A stretch of 64,000 nucleotides of DNA, from the NCBI RefSeq assembly GCF_902459465.1, contig NC_047078.1, positions 3,457,691 to 3,521,690 on the forward strand. The letters run 5' to 3'. Below, piece after piece: positions 38,231 to 50,254 of the stretch (position 1 is the stretch's first letter; each line of letters begins with the position of its first letter). The position numbers and the translations under genes are program-made. The notes beneath the pieces were generated by a model that worked only from the letters and a program-made list of their open reading frames with translations, was not told the DNA's origin and ran no database searches. The stretch comes from Asterias rubens. Its lineage: Eukaryota; Echinodermata; Asteroidea; Forcipulatida; Asteriidae.

Positions 38231-39030
38231 TATCAAACCGGGCAAATTAATTTGCTGGACAGTTTGCTAACATCAACCACAAGAGGGCGCTGTTAAATGC
38301 TGGCGACTGGCATTTTTTCGTGGCGTTCATACGGACTATGTCCATGGTCCTTCGGATGGGTCGGCAAAACCGTGATCTCGTTTTATAAAAATGAACATAG
38401 AAAAAGAAAGCAGACGACCACACCATGTGCAGCCCGTAAAAAGTTCGATTTTCAATCCCTCAACATATCATTATATTCATTCGCACGAAATGTAAATTAA
38501 GACAACGCCCTCTTGCGACAAAGTCGCACGATGTATTATCTCATCCCACTAAAAAATAATTATCCATCATCGATGATTAACTGATTTAAGTTTTGCAGAC
38601 AAAATACAGCCACTTCTGACAGTTTTAATTTTAGTTAGAATGATAATCCTTATAATAAGACTGCTCTCATCCTCACTATCTGTGTTATTGTGTCGTCAGT
38701 GTATCGCTGCTGCTTTAAATGCCCTAGACATCACTCCGCACGCACCTGTTGAATCTATCAACGCGACCGTGATAAACCCATGGTTAAACCATGGTTAAAC
38801 TAATACTCAGCCTACACGCGCATGGCACGCGACATCTTAAAGGAACTCCCATCCAACCATCTCTCAAGTCTGTTCTAAACGGTCGCTCAGTAACAAGCGC
38901 CGAGGCCAAAGTTAAATTCTCATGAAACTTTACGAAGGATCAGGACTCGTGTGGTTCAAGCCTGTAGGGATACTTGTTATTGCTTAACAAAAGAAACAAT
39001 CTTACAGCCAAAATTACATCAGATTGTTGT
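38231..39030. other. Non-coding upstream region
   Basis: No gene recognised. Contains a doubled 'aaccatggttaaa' at 38775-38800. Confidence 0.4.
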
Positions 39031-39034
39031 AAAT

Positions 39035-39118
39035 GTACGTTGTGCCCCACTCAAGTTTTGCTTTGCCAAATAATATTGACAAGCAGTTATTTCTGCTTAA
39101 CAGTTTTATGAAATCGTG
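39035..39118. mobile_element. Family D-like end fragment
   Basis: 'ttgacaagcagttatttctg' and 'cttaacagttttatgaaat' match the right end of family D. Confidence 0.4.
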
Positions 39119-39718
39119 CGTATTATACTCCCATCGTGCACAGTTATAAGTGCTTCTTAGTACGAAGATTCGTGTACCTCAGTGGTGGAGTCTATAAGAC
39201 GCCACTGCATAACTTGAGCCTGCCGAATACAATGAACAAAACAATGGATAAGAAGGCAAACCTATTCTCGTCACTTTTGGACACGAACCCCTGGACTAGC
39301 TGTCGGCCCTGGATCTTCCAGGGCCGAACTTCATAGAGCTGATTCAGCACAAAAAGTAGCTAAGCACAACAATAATAATAAGTATTATGCTAACCCCCCC
39401 CCCCCTACCCAGAACAGGGTTACCGACAAAAATAGCAGTCACATGACGTAGGGCTTTTGGAGGTGGTTTATGTAATCTGTTAATGAAATAATTATTACTT
39501 TCTCGTAAAACTATTAAAACTGAAGGAATCATTATCATCTTTGGTAGCCCCAGCTATTATAAAACCCCCTTTAATATTAAAGAGTTCCAGTTGTCACCCA
39601 CGCGTGATCCGATCCAACCAAGTGTTGGATTGTGCGTGGGCCAACGATTCTATCAAAACAATAGAGTCATTCGATTCCGTCTCACTTTGTTTATCTAATA
39701 GTTGTTTCACTATGACTG

Positions 39719-40074
39719 TTAAAGGCACTTGACACCATTGGTATGCTAACTACTCTAAAAATAATCGTAGAAATGGCAATGAAGAGCTTTTGATAGTATA
39801 AAACATTGTGAGAAACGACTCCCTCTGAAGTAGCGTAATTTTTTAGAAAGGGTATTTTCCCACTCATTATCAAACTTCAAGCCTGAAGCCATATCATAGG
39901 CATCTGCAAGCACACTCATTAAATATTTATTTTGTGAACAATGGTGTGTTTTCTTTCATCATCCTCTTGCAACTTCGATGACCAATCGAGTCAAAATTTC
40001 ACAGATTTGTTATTATGCATGTTGGGGTACACCGGGTGAGAATAATGGACAACCAAAGGTGTTCAGTGTCTTTA
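39719..40074. mobile_element. Family A foldback element (diverged)
   Basis: From ttaaaggcacttgacaccattgg to ggtgttcagtgtctttaa. It abuts the next copy. Confidence 0.7.
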
Positions 40075-40454
40075 AAGACAGTGGACACTATTGGTTATTG
40101 TCAAAGACTAGCCTTCACACTTGGTGTATCTCAACGTATGCATAAAATAACAAACCTGTGAAAATTTGAGCTCAATCAGTCATCGAACTTGCGAGATAAT
40201 GAATGAAAAAAACACCCTTGTCACACGAAGTTGGGTGCGATTAGATGGTTGATTTCGAGACCTCAAGTTCTAAATCTGAGGTCTCGAAATCAAATTCGTT
40301 GAAAATTACTTCTTTCTCAAAAACTATGACACTTCAGAGGGAGCCGTTTCTCACAATGTTTTATACCATCAACCTCTCCCCATTACTCGTCACCAAAAAA
40401 GTTTTTAAGCTAATAATTATTTTGAGTAATTACCAATAGTGTCCACTACCTTAA
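40072..40454. mobile_element. Family A foldback element, adjacent copy
   Basis: From ttaaagacagtggacactattgg to gtgtccactaccttaa, with a clear centre (tttcgagacctcaag ... ctgaggtctcgaaa). It shares its left TTAA with the right end of 39719-40074. Confidence 0.82.
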
Positions 40455-40895
40455 AACTGTGCCTTCTCAAAGTGCGATCAAAACGAATCATAGTTATTTT
40501 ATTGTTGTTGTAATTACCAATAATTTATCTGTAGGCGAGTGCGTCTAATTTTACACCCTTAACTCAATATCAATAAACATTCACATTATAACAATAACTA
40601 TTTTATGGAAGAGGAAAACAAAATCTAACATGAACTCTCTTGTCTAATGTAAATAAAGATCTGAAGGTAGTGGGTGTGATTTCCCTAAGGAAAGTTTCCC
40701 CGAATAATAGATTTTTAGTCCAGTTGAGACTGACACTTTGTTGGATCCATTTGAACCAATTTCTCACCATTGGGAAGGTCTTGAGCTTAAGGGATTCCTC
40801 GTAACTTCGTGACAAACTCGTCGGAATCTTAAAGGGGGTGTTTCAACCCACACTCATGAAGCGAACTCGGTAAATTCACTGATATTTCCAACACA

Positions 40896-40990
40896 AAAAC
40901 AAAAAACAACAACAACAACAACAACAACAACATCATCATCATCAGCAGCTACACCAGCATCATCGGGCAGCAACAACAACAACAACAACC
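40896..40990. repeat. AAC/ATC/AGC trinucleotide microsatellite
   Basis: (aac)n passing into (atc)4, mixed agc/aca, then (aac)n again. Confidence 0.9.
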
Positions 40991-40997
40991 TCTATAG

Positions 40998-41400
40998 GTT
41001 TGACTGACACTGACTCTTCAGGGTCAAAATGTCATTCATTTGGAAGGCTATAGGTATCGACTCTAAGAGTCAAATGAATACTACTCTTTAAAATGTAGTC
41101 AGCAACTTTAAAAAAAAATGATTCCACTGTTAGGTTCGACTGACACTGTCTCTTCAGAGTCAAATGCCGTTAATTTGGCAGGGGTATTATCGAAGAGTCA
41201 ATGCTATTCTCCCAAACTGAGTCAAGCAACTATGTCTAAAATGACTCCATCGTTGTGTTTTACCGACACTGACTCTTCAGAGTCAAAAGAGCTAAAATAA
41301 TTTGACATTCATTTAGAAGGGTCATTATCAACACTAGAAGAGTCAAGGCAACTCTCTCTATTGACTTGGTTAACTTGTAAGTGACTCCGTGGTTTATAAG
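40998..41400. repeat. ~130-bp degenerate tandem repeat
   Basis: Three units each carry gactgacactgactcttcag followed by agtcaaa (near 41000, 41138 and 41262). They are rich in the palindrome GACTCTTCAGAGTC and in scattered agagtca words. Confidence 0.6.
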
Positions 41401-41520
41401 TATCTGCTGTAAAACTTCCAATGCGATGTTACCAACTGACATTGTGCATAACTTGTCCTCGTGCAATTTTGAAGAGATGACATGCAACAGTATTCGGAAG
41501 TATAATGGTTCGTGAATCTG

Positions 41521-41580
41521 TGTTTTATTTTTTATTTATTTATTTATTTTTTTTTTTGTGGGGGGGGGGGGGGGGGGGGC
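41521..41580. repeat. TTTA tract followed by poly-G (~20)
   Basis: (ttta)n, poly-T, then a run of about 20 G at 41560-41579. Homopolymer length may be unreliable. Confidence 0.8.
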
Positions 41581-41951
41581 GCTCCAAGAAGTTTCCCCCT
41601 TTTCCGAAAAGAACATCCCTGTCTTCCCCGTTAAGAAGCTTTCCTAAGCCTCCTTAAATCAACTAATCTACAGGGTGCGTTCCCCCTGTCATTTCGAATT
41701 AGTATGACCCGCGCGATGGTTGTTTCTTGGGAGTAGGTTGCTCCGGCCCGTCCCATTATCACTTCGAATAGGGGTGTTCTTCTAAGTGTTACTTGGCCAT
41801 GATAACAGGATATTGATTAAAGCCGTGTAGAATCTTGTCACTTTGCAAAATGACCAATTGCCTTAGATAGTCGCTCCTCCTTTATAACTATCAACACAAA
41901 ACTGCACTCGGACATAATATTCACTATCCTCTAAAGATAGAGAATTAGTGG

Positions 41952-42058
41952 CCGGGGAGGGGGGGGGGGGCACACAAAAAACCAACCACACAACAGGGCA
42001 CAACTCTGTAGAGCTGTTTAGTTTTTGTGTGTGCCCCCCCCCCCCCCCCCCCCCCCGC
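41952..42058. repeat. Hairpin with poly-G and poly-C arms
   Basis: G-run (41959-41970) then cacacaaaaaac pairs with gtttttgtgtgtg then a 23-C run (42034-42056) across a ~50-bp loop. Long G/C homopolymers here are prone to sequencing error. Confidence 0.75.
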
Positions 42059-42089
42059 CACGTTAAGCACATCATTATGTTTACCGGAA

Positions 42090-42170
42090 CCAGCCAAAAC
42101 TGGTGCTGTCAATAAAGTCACATGTACAATTTGTGACTGGTATCTTGCTAAGTTTTGGTTATCACGCCAA
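42090..42170. mobile_element. Family D-like fragment
   Basis: 'aaccagccaaaactgg' and 'gtacaatttgtgactggtat' match 36860-36920. Confidence 0.4.
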
Positions 42171-42364
42171 ACACTGTTAATCTGAGTTTAACTTTATAAT
42201 TATTAGAAAACATGTCGGGTCTTTGTGCACTGCAATACAATAATAAGTTTTTTTTATAAATGTTATGCTGGTGATGCTAGACATTAAAACTTTTTTTGAA
42301 ACACATTTGTATTCTGCTCCATTTTTGACGATGTAGCCCGATAAGAGCAACAGGACAATTCAAG

Positions 42365-42610
42365 GGCACCACAACTATGCAAACACGGTTCAAAAGGACA
42401 GGGCATCAAATCAAACATAGGGCACTATAGAAAAAGCACATGGCACCAAGGCAAAAGCACGCTCAAGGCACCACCACAGCAAAAACACAGGGCACAGCAA
42501 AAGCACATGACAGGGCGTCACAGCAAGGGCATCAAAGGACAGGGGCACCACAGCAAAATGTGGCCATATAGGGCACCACCACAGCAAAAATATAGAGTAC
42601 CACAGCAGAA
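42365..42610. repeat. Imperfect short repeat (GGCACCACAGCAAAA)
   Basis: About a dozen degenerate copies of a ~15-25-bp word built from 'gggcaccacagcaaaa' and 'aggcaccaaggcaaaagca'. Vocabulary overlaps the family K repeats. Confidence 0.65.
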
Positions 42611-43161
42611 AGACAATAGATCCGCAAGAAAATAACAAGGAAACTGAAATATAAATGGATTACTTTTTTTTTTAGATTGTCTGGATTTGGTTAATTGTAA
42701 AATTGTACATTGCCTTTTTAGTGCCAATGTATAATGAGGCCTGACTTTTTTTTTGACATACACAATTAGTCACACTTGTTTTTTACATTACAAATTAATA
42801 GTAAATCACTACGGGAATACTATTAAATTCATAAGAAAAGTGAAGCAATAATCTATAGTTTTGATCAAAAAGTTTGGCAAAAACACGCAGGAAGAATATT
42901 CTTAAGGATGTGGCGTATTTAGCTAGGCCTATCTTTATATATTATTAAGTGATAATTTTACAACAAGTGTTTTGGCGATTCCTGATAAATCTGAGGAAAT
43001 TATGATTGAGTTTCTAATCAATTAGTGCGAGGTTCTCAAAAGTAATTTCAGCTGACCATCCGTCTGGTCTATATCAACACAGTCAAAGATTTAAAGGGAT
43101 TGGCATGAACAAAAAATATATACCACTTTGAACTGTACCTATACATTATAGGAAGATATAC

Positions 43162-43381
43162 ACCACTCTTTACATTTCGAGCTGTCCGTCATATTATGGC
43201 TCTTCCAAAAGATTTGTGGTTATTTCACTCTTTTAGGGGGGTTTTACTCCAGGACTGAGTGAAAAATCACTGAAAAAGATGCAAACTTCAATCTAAAAGA
43301 GTGGAAGACCACTCGAAAAAGAGTTTTCCTTCATATGGCTCTTCAAAGAGTGCTTTTTCACTCCTTTACATTAAGAGAGTA
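43162..43381. mobile_element. Family C foldback element (inverted copy)
   Basis: 'ttcactcttttaggggggtt', 'aaaaagatgcaaacttcaat' and 'taaaagagtggaagacc' are the reverse of the copy at 2117-2373. Ends near cattaagagagta. Confidence 0.68.
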
Positions 43382-43389
43382 GGTTTTCT

Positions 43390-45590
43390 CTGTCAAATTC
43401 GGCAAATGAGCAGTCAATTTCATTTTCATGCGTTCGAATTAAATCTGTTTTGCCTTACCAGTTGTTAATGTGTTTCAAATTCAGAATTCAGCCATTCAAT
43501 TTCGTTTTGAGTCGAGTCAAATTCTTTTAGCACTCTGTTCAATTTAGCTTATCGTCATTCTTTTTCGTGACACACACGCCCCAGGAAGCGTCTGTGAATT
43601 TGAATGCTGATTTGATGAATTGTTAAATTGAATGATTTTTTTTTTTTTTACATCGAACGACGCAACATTTCATTTTACTAATCATTAAACGAAATCGAAT
43701 GACCCTTTTGAGTAGCATTCGATTTCGCGCGAAATAGAATAGCTTGGCGGTTTAATTGGCTGCACATTTGCCGAAATGTACCGAGAAAACCGATATTAAG
43801 AAGAAACTAATAATAGTAAACTTGCGGGTGCAACCATGTGTATATCTCTTTTGTTGGGGGGGGGGGTGGCTCTGAAAAAAAAAATCAAATTTGTTTGTGA
43901 AAATCTCCTCCTTTTCAATTCAATCCAAAGGATAAATATATTTTTTTTTTTACTTTTTCATCAACAGCTCAATATCTACTGTTAGAGCAATTTAGAGAAC
44001 CAGCTGAGCAAGCCAAACTTTTCACACATTTCTGTTATTTTATGCATGTTTGGGATGGGATCTTTGATATGACTAAAAATTAAAACCTGCTTTTAACGAA
44101 AATACAGTGATGTTGTTGTTGTTGATATTGTTATTTGTTTTAATTTTGTTTGCTGTTATCGCTACAAGCAGACACAGACTGTGTTCAACTGAAGCTTCAC
44201 CGGTAACTTCAGTCTGTAAATCAGCGTTGACAAACATTATTATTATAGCCTATCCTTTTTAAAGTTTCTACAAAACCAGTGGATGTTCTATTTAAACAAA
44301 ATGGAAGAACTCAGCAACGCAACCCAACATCCTGAGATGTTTTCCTGCCCTCACATCACTTTGAGGAAACTTGAGACATGTTTAGAAATATTGCCGAGAC
44401 TGAACAATTATCATGAACAGGAAATTTCGTTCCATCACAGTTGGATCGAATTATTTTGATGAACTTGTTAAGTTTCCACAAGTTTGTCTCACAGGCAGTG
44501 CAACCGAATTGCATAAGTAATGTGATCTATTGATGGCGGGGGGTTGTGGGTTCGAAATATGCCTGTTTTTTTGTTTTTTTTCTTTTTGTTTTCTTTTTCT
44601 TTTTACCACGGTGCTAGCACGAAGGTGAAAGCTACAACCTCGTTCCTTGATGTGTGTCCGAACGGCGTTATTTGCATAGTGCGCCCTCATATGCCTTCCA
44701 CCATGGCTATACACTGTAAAATAAAAAACGGTTATATTTACTTACCAAGCTGCCAGGTTAAGTGCCGTAAATTTCACGGTTGAAATTTTGCAAACTATCC
44801 CTTTAAAGCACACAAAACCTCTACTGTGAAAGGATAAGGACAATAATATTGGTATGTATACAAAAAGAAACACGTCGGACTTCGAATCTCCATATTTACC
44901 GTGAGAGACAAGTGGAATGATACGAGGTCAAAGGTGAATGTACGTAGGCTTAACACAAGATCTTAGGCGTAATTCACGAGGCTGAAGTGTTAAGTTAGAT
45001 GTTCAAGAAAATGTTGCTCATTGACCCATCGAGAGCATGCTAATCGTTTTACTTCTAATATAAGATGGCGGCATAATGACGTCAATGCATACGTGCAACG
45101 CAATTATGTGTCCAACTACATGTACAAAACAAACATAACCAATGCAAGCATCCCCTTTAATACTCGCTTTACTAATCACAGTAACACTGGTTAACACTGG
45201 AGTTCAACTCTTTACATATATAGTGGGGAGCCTTAATCCAACGGAAGCGACGTTTATTGGTTGTCACGTAATACTCAACAAATTGAAGTCATCCATGTTG
45301 GAATCCCAAAATAGCCCACTCTTCCAGTTGAGTCATACCCGGAGTTGCCGGAACACTCTATACGCGGAACAGCATGCGAAGATTGGGATCCGTGTGACTT
45401 CCACAAGGAACCAATGCCTGCTATATTTGGTTCCTAAAAATTGGAACCAGTCTGTCCTTTGGTCACATCTTATTATAAAGATACATGGGAAAACTATTTA
45501 AAGGTGCAACCACCGGTAACTTTATTCTTATTGGAATTGCTACACCGATCCCATAAGTTTCCCTTAGGGACAGCACACCAATGGTAGATT
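43390..45590. other. Non-coding stretch between NIT2 and Ets1/2
   Basis: No gene supported. Contains poly-T tracts (43630-43650, 43940), a family I remnant (43805-43880), a (gtt)n tract at 44110-44130 and a T-rich tract at 44565-44600. The 119-codon open frame at 45142-45501 has no recognisable domain. Confidence 0.45.
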
Positions 45591-45595
45591 TTTTT

Positions 45596-45986
45596 TTAAG
45601 GCAGTGGACACTATTGGTAATTACTCAAAAATATTATCATCATAAAACCTCTCTTGATTACGAGTAATGGGGAGAGGTTGATAGTATTAAATATTGTGAG
45701 AAACGGCTCCCTCTGAAGTGACATAGTTTTCGAGAAAGACGTGATTTACCACGAACTTGATTTCATTTGAGGTCTCGAAATCAAGCACCAGAAAGCACAC
45801 AACTTCGTGTGACAAGTGTTTTTTTCTTTCATTTTAACCCACACTTATACTTAAGTCGCATAATGCCCTCGGTGAACGCGCCATTCGTGGGTACGAATGG
45901 CCCTCGGGCATTATCCTATACATCATATCTCGCAACTTCGACGACCAATTGAGCTAAAAATGTTCACAGGTGTCTACTGTCTTTAA
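45596..45986. mobile_element. Family A element carrying a nested hairpin
   Basis: From ttaaggcagtggacac to gtgtctactgtctttaa. About 90 bp at 45836-45927 is foreign: gcataatgccctcgg ... ccctcgggcattat, a small hairpin with gccattcgt/acgaatggc inside. Confidence 0.78.
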
Positions 45987-46217
45987 CTAAAAGGTGGTTG
46001 CATTTTTGAGATATCGGAACACAAAATCTGAGAAGCATTATTGACAGTTTAGTAAATTCAAATGTTGGAGCATAAAACTGTTGTTTCTTTCTCTCGAAAT
46101 CAGACCTGTTAAAACATGCAATGATTAGACAACCAAACAATCATTAAGATATAATTAGTAAACAACAAATGAACAAATCACTCATAACTCTTGTTTTCGC
46201 CTTGTATTCTGTAACTT

Positions 46218-46223
46218 TTTATT
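46218..46223 (-). promoter_or_regulatory. Distal candidate poly(A) signal of Ets1/2
   Basis: AATAAA on the minus strand, ~3.7 kb past the Ets1/2 stop. Weak evidence. Confidence 0.2.
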
Positions 46224-47129
46224 CCATTCAAAAATGTATTCATGATCATCATTATTCACTTTAAACAGCCGTTTACAAAAAGGCACCACAACTTGTGGTG
46301 AAGAAAGCACACAGTGATACAACACATCACAACTTTCTGTGAGGGGGAGGGGGGGAACAAAACCGCAACCAAATCAGCCAGAGACGTCATATAATTATAA
46401 TATCAATAGTGGACACCGATTGGACAATACAGTCAAAATTCAAATTAGCACTTAATAGGGCAATACGTAACTTCTAAATTAATTCCATAAAGGGGGGTCC
46501 ACAAGGCGTGTGTTATTACGATTTAACTCTTTTTTTTTGTTTTTTTAATAATACAGTTAATTAACCATTTACACATTTACAGCAGTCGTGTTACAAACAA
46601 ATTTGGTTCTGACTTGTTTACTTCCTTACCAATGCCAGCACCGGCTTGAAGCTTGAAACAAATTTCCACCAATCGTTACTTATATTTAATTCTTTTAACA
46701 ATCAACGAAACAAAACAACACCAAACTTCTATTTGTTTCACTGTTAAACGTCACAATATACTACTATATTACAAAGGAACCACACCGACAGGTGCAACAA
46801 AAATAACAACACAAATATACCAAGTGGACTTTTTTGTACTTAAATGAAAGCCAAACAACATTTTTGAACAGTCTCGCTGTAATGTTTTTATACAAAATGT
46901 GGAGAAAATTCTTTTTTTGTCACTTCTCAGCAGAAAATATACCTTAAATTCAGCGGTGTATTTATAAACCAGTTGTAAAAAATATTGACTTTTCAAAAAT
47001 ACCATCGCAAAACCTTCGTTCTAGACGGAGGCAATTCTTATAATATAGTTTTACACAGACTCTGTATGAGCTACAGGGAACCGGCCCAGTAATGCTGGAA
47101 GATAGCAGATTGTGATCTAGAAAACTAGT

Positions 47130-47312
47130 TTTGTTTTAAGCACAACAAAACTTGCTCAGCATATGAAAAATATTGCTTAGCAGAACAGGTCACCAGCCAA
47201 CATTCCATTATGTTGCGGTGTTTGTGACTGGTGCCCCACTAGTTTAATTTGTTGCAAAGAAAAATATTTGTTTAGCAGGATTTTCTGCTTAATGACTCAT
47301 GAAATTGGAACA
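47130..47312. mobile_element. Family D-like element
   Basis: 'gctcagcatatgaaaaata', 'gtcaccagccaacatt', 'tgtgactggtgcccca', 'ttgtttagcagg' and 'actcatgaaattgg' give the arms and inside of family D in a worn state. Confidence 0.5.
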
Positions 47313-47799
47313 AGGAGTGCTTGTTATATAGGATTCAATATTGCATGGACTTCGGAAACCTTCCATTTTAAGTCACCTGCAAAGATACTAAAAATCACTT
47401 TAAAAGTTCATCTCTGTGAGTAAGCAATGTTTCTCGAGTTGGCTGATTTTGGCCTGCCAAAATACAGGGGGTTTTTTTCGGAAGGAAAAAAGGTTAAAAA
47501 AGACAAATTAAAGTGAATTTCTGGCAAGGGAATTGTTAATGCCAAATGTGACTATGTCATCACTTGTGTGCGGTTTAAAATGGTATTTTAACAGTCCCAA
47601 GTATTTTAACAGTCCAAAGTGGTTTCAGAATTCCACAGATCAACAAGTGATCGTATCATTTCAAATCAGTAAATTTTTCATCTAAAAAGCTAAGTACTAA
47701 ATAAACTAGTCTTGAACTATATACAGTGGAAAAAACATAAAAACTTCACAACGTGTTTTTTGTTGTCACCCTGATGGCAAGAAAATTAATAAACTTACA

Positions 47800-49916
47800 C
47801 AAACACACACACACCCACCCATATTTATCCTGTACATTTAGGACTTTCTTATTCTTTGTTTTTGGACTTCAAACCCTCGCTTGGTAGAAACACTCAAATT
47901 GGTAGAAACACTCAAATTCTCACAACAGCTTGTCCCTTGATGTTCAAATGAGGTTTATGAGATAAAGTGAGAATGCGCTGTATGTTTTCTGTAATCCACA
48001 AGATAAATTGCGTACTTGTAACACAGTACTTTGAAAAGCTGGTGAAAGACTCAATGTCCACAAAAAACTAGGCCTTTCTATCATAAGCTCTCGAAAACAG
48101 TACCTTTCTTACCATAAGCTTTCGAAAACTCGTAATAGTAAGCTCTGGAAAACAAGGCTTTCGTGATTATAGGTCTTAAAAACTGGGACTTTCTAATTGT
48201 AGGTCCTCAGATTAGCAGTTGTGTACAAAATCAAAACTGTTGCTTCGACAACGAAAGGTAACGTGGAACAAAGGAGGTTACCAGACTAAAGGTTATACAG
48301 GAGACGGGGTGTGGGTGGGTGTGTGGGTGTGTGTGTAAGGACACCAGACAGGCAACATCAGGAAAAACCAAACTTGGCTTCTTCAACTCTCATAAAAAAA
48401 AAAAAGGAATGGAAAGACATAATACAAAATGCAATCAAAAATATCATGCATTATGAGAAATCATAAGGTAAAATAAATAAAATCCTTTGAAGAATTTGTT
48501 GTTTCTTCTCTCTGCGGTTGATTTTTAAGGTAAGTAAAATTACCTTCACAAAAATATAAACAATGGAGGAAAACAAAATTATTTTTAAAGGAATTGTTAA
48601 AAAGAGCACCATGATTTTTTTTTTTAAGTCTAAAAAGTCTGAAATTTGAATAGAAGGGTAATACATTTACCCAAGAATGCCACATTTTAAGTTGATAAAA
48701 AATTCTAACACCAGATAAACAGATTGAAATCGGATAACAAGCCTGAAACCAAATAGACAGTCTCAGGCCTGGAATTTCATATTTGAACATGCTGATAGGG
48801 CAAGGCCATTTTTATTTTGCAAAAGGCACTTCCATTTGGAAATCTTAAGGTGAATATTAGAAACTTGAGAGGGGAACTAAAGACCGAGACCATCAGGGCA
48901 ACGAAGGCCTTGGACACCGTGGCCTGCGTATAATTTCAGACCTCGGGTCTGAAATCAGAGAGAAAGTCTGAAATTACATCAGCCCCTGTAAAAACTTTCG
49001 AACTGTTTTCTGTTTTTTGTTATGAACAGTATTACAGTACTTCCAAGCCACTCAGTTGCTGCATTCGACTCTTCCACCACCCCGATCAACTCACTGTGAA
49101 GTTTCTTCGTTAAAAAAACTTCTCAAACTGGAACATTAATCCCAAATTTCATCCGCAAGCCGGGGGTGATCCACACCGATATAAAAACCTCTTCAACCTT
49201 TACCTCGGCAAAGTTTCCGGACAAAATCTTCAAAAATTTGGTAATAAAAACACACACTTTGCGATGAAAAGTCAGTGTATAAAAAATAGAACTGTAGTAG
49301 AAAACAAATATATTTTTCTTTGTTTTTTCTCCCATTGTGTAAAGTGGTATTTTCCAATACCGCAATTGTGCTACATTCGTGTAAACGTTTCTTTTTGCTT
49401 TTAACACACAAAATATGCACATTTTGGTAATAGGTAGAGTTATACGTTTATAAACAAACAGAAAAGTGTCTGTACAAAAATACTGATACGTCCTGATACA
49501 TTATTTCAAGCTTATCTTTTATGTCACATCCAAAAATACAGAAACGAAATCATGGCAAGTTTCGTAAAAACAAGTTTTCCCAGCAAGGTATCGCACAACA
49601 TCCAATTACATGTGATTATCGTTACACATCAAAAATACAGGACTAAGGGAACTTTGCCCTAGGCTTTCCAGCAAGACACATGGAGTACTTCGTCAGGCAA
49701 GCGCTTCCACGCAAGTGAATGACGAAAAAACAAAAAAAACGACAAGAGTCACGCTACCACAAAACAAAGTCTTGTAACGGACAACAAGCAAGCACCACTC
49801 ATCAGAGCAATTTGGGATAACCATTTAAGAAAAAATATAACTTCAAAACGAAAAAAAAAAAATCATTATCAAGGTTTACGTGGAATGGATATAAACAGGT
49901 CACACGATGGCGCCAT
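47800..49916 (-). other. Probable Ets1/2 3' untranslated region
   Basis: Unlike the rest of the window, this ~2 kb after the Ets1/2 stop is almost free of foldback elements, as expected for a transcribed UTR (inference). It holds (ca)n at 47800-47815, a (gt)n-rich tract at 48300-48340, and a ~40-bp imperfect tandem (48065-48210: 'aagctctcgaaaac', 'aagctttcgaaaac', 'aagctctggaaaac'). Confidence 0.4.
48811..48816 (-). promoter_or_regulatory. Candidate poly(A) signal of Ets1/2
   Basis: AATAAA on the minus strand (GCAAAATAAAAATGG), ~1.1 kb past the stop at 49917. Confidence 0.35.
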
Positions 49917-50254
49917 TCAATCGTCGTCCCGTGCAGGATTTACGCCCACCATCTCGTGCAACTCCTCCGGCGTGTACCCAAGAAGACTCTGAAGATCGCA
50001 GACGAAACGGTAGACGTAGCGTTTCCCTGCCGTCTTATGGATGATGTTTTTGTCGTAGTAGTAGCGAAGTCCACGGCTGAGTTTCTCATAGTTCATCTTG
50101 GGTTTGTTCTTTCGTTTGCCCCATCGTCTGGCAACCTCGTCTGGGTCGGACAGTTTGAACTCCCAGCCGTCTCCGGTCCAGCTGATGATGTGTTGACATG
50201 TTCTGTCGGTGAGGAGTTCAAGGAGGAACTGCCATAGTTGGATTGGACCACTCC
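49917..50254 (-). CDS. ets1/2: Ets1/2 last exon, ETS domain
   Basis: Acceptor tttcttaatctag. Opens [20 protein letters not shown] and includes the whole DNA-binding domain. Ends GVNPARDDD, stop TGA at 49919-49917. Confidence 0.97.

Noticed and set aside
45142-45501. 119-codon open frame starting MQASPLILALLITV
   Set aside because: Looks like a signal peptide at first, but there is no domain, no splice context and no codon pattern to support a gene in this AT-rich, repeat-rich DNA.
49956-50237. Plus-strand 93-codon frame
   Set aside because: Antisense shadow of the ETS-domain exon.
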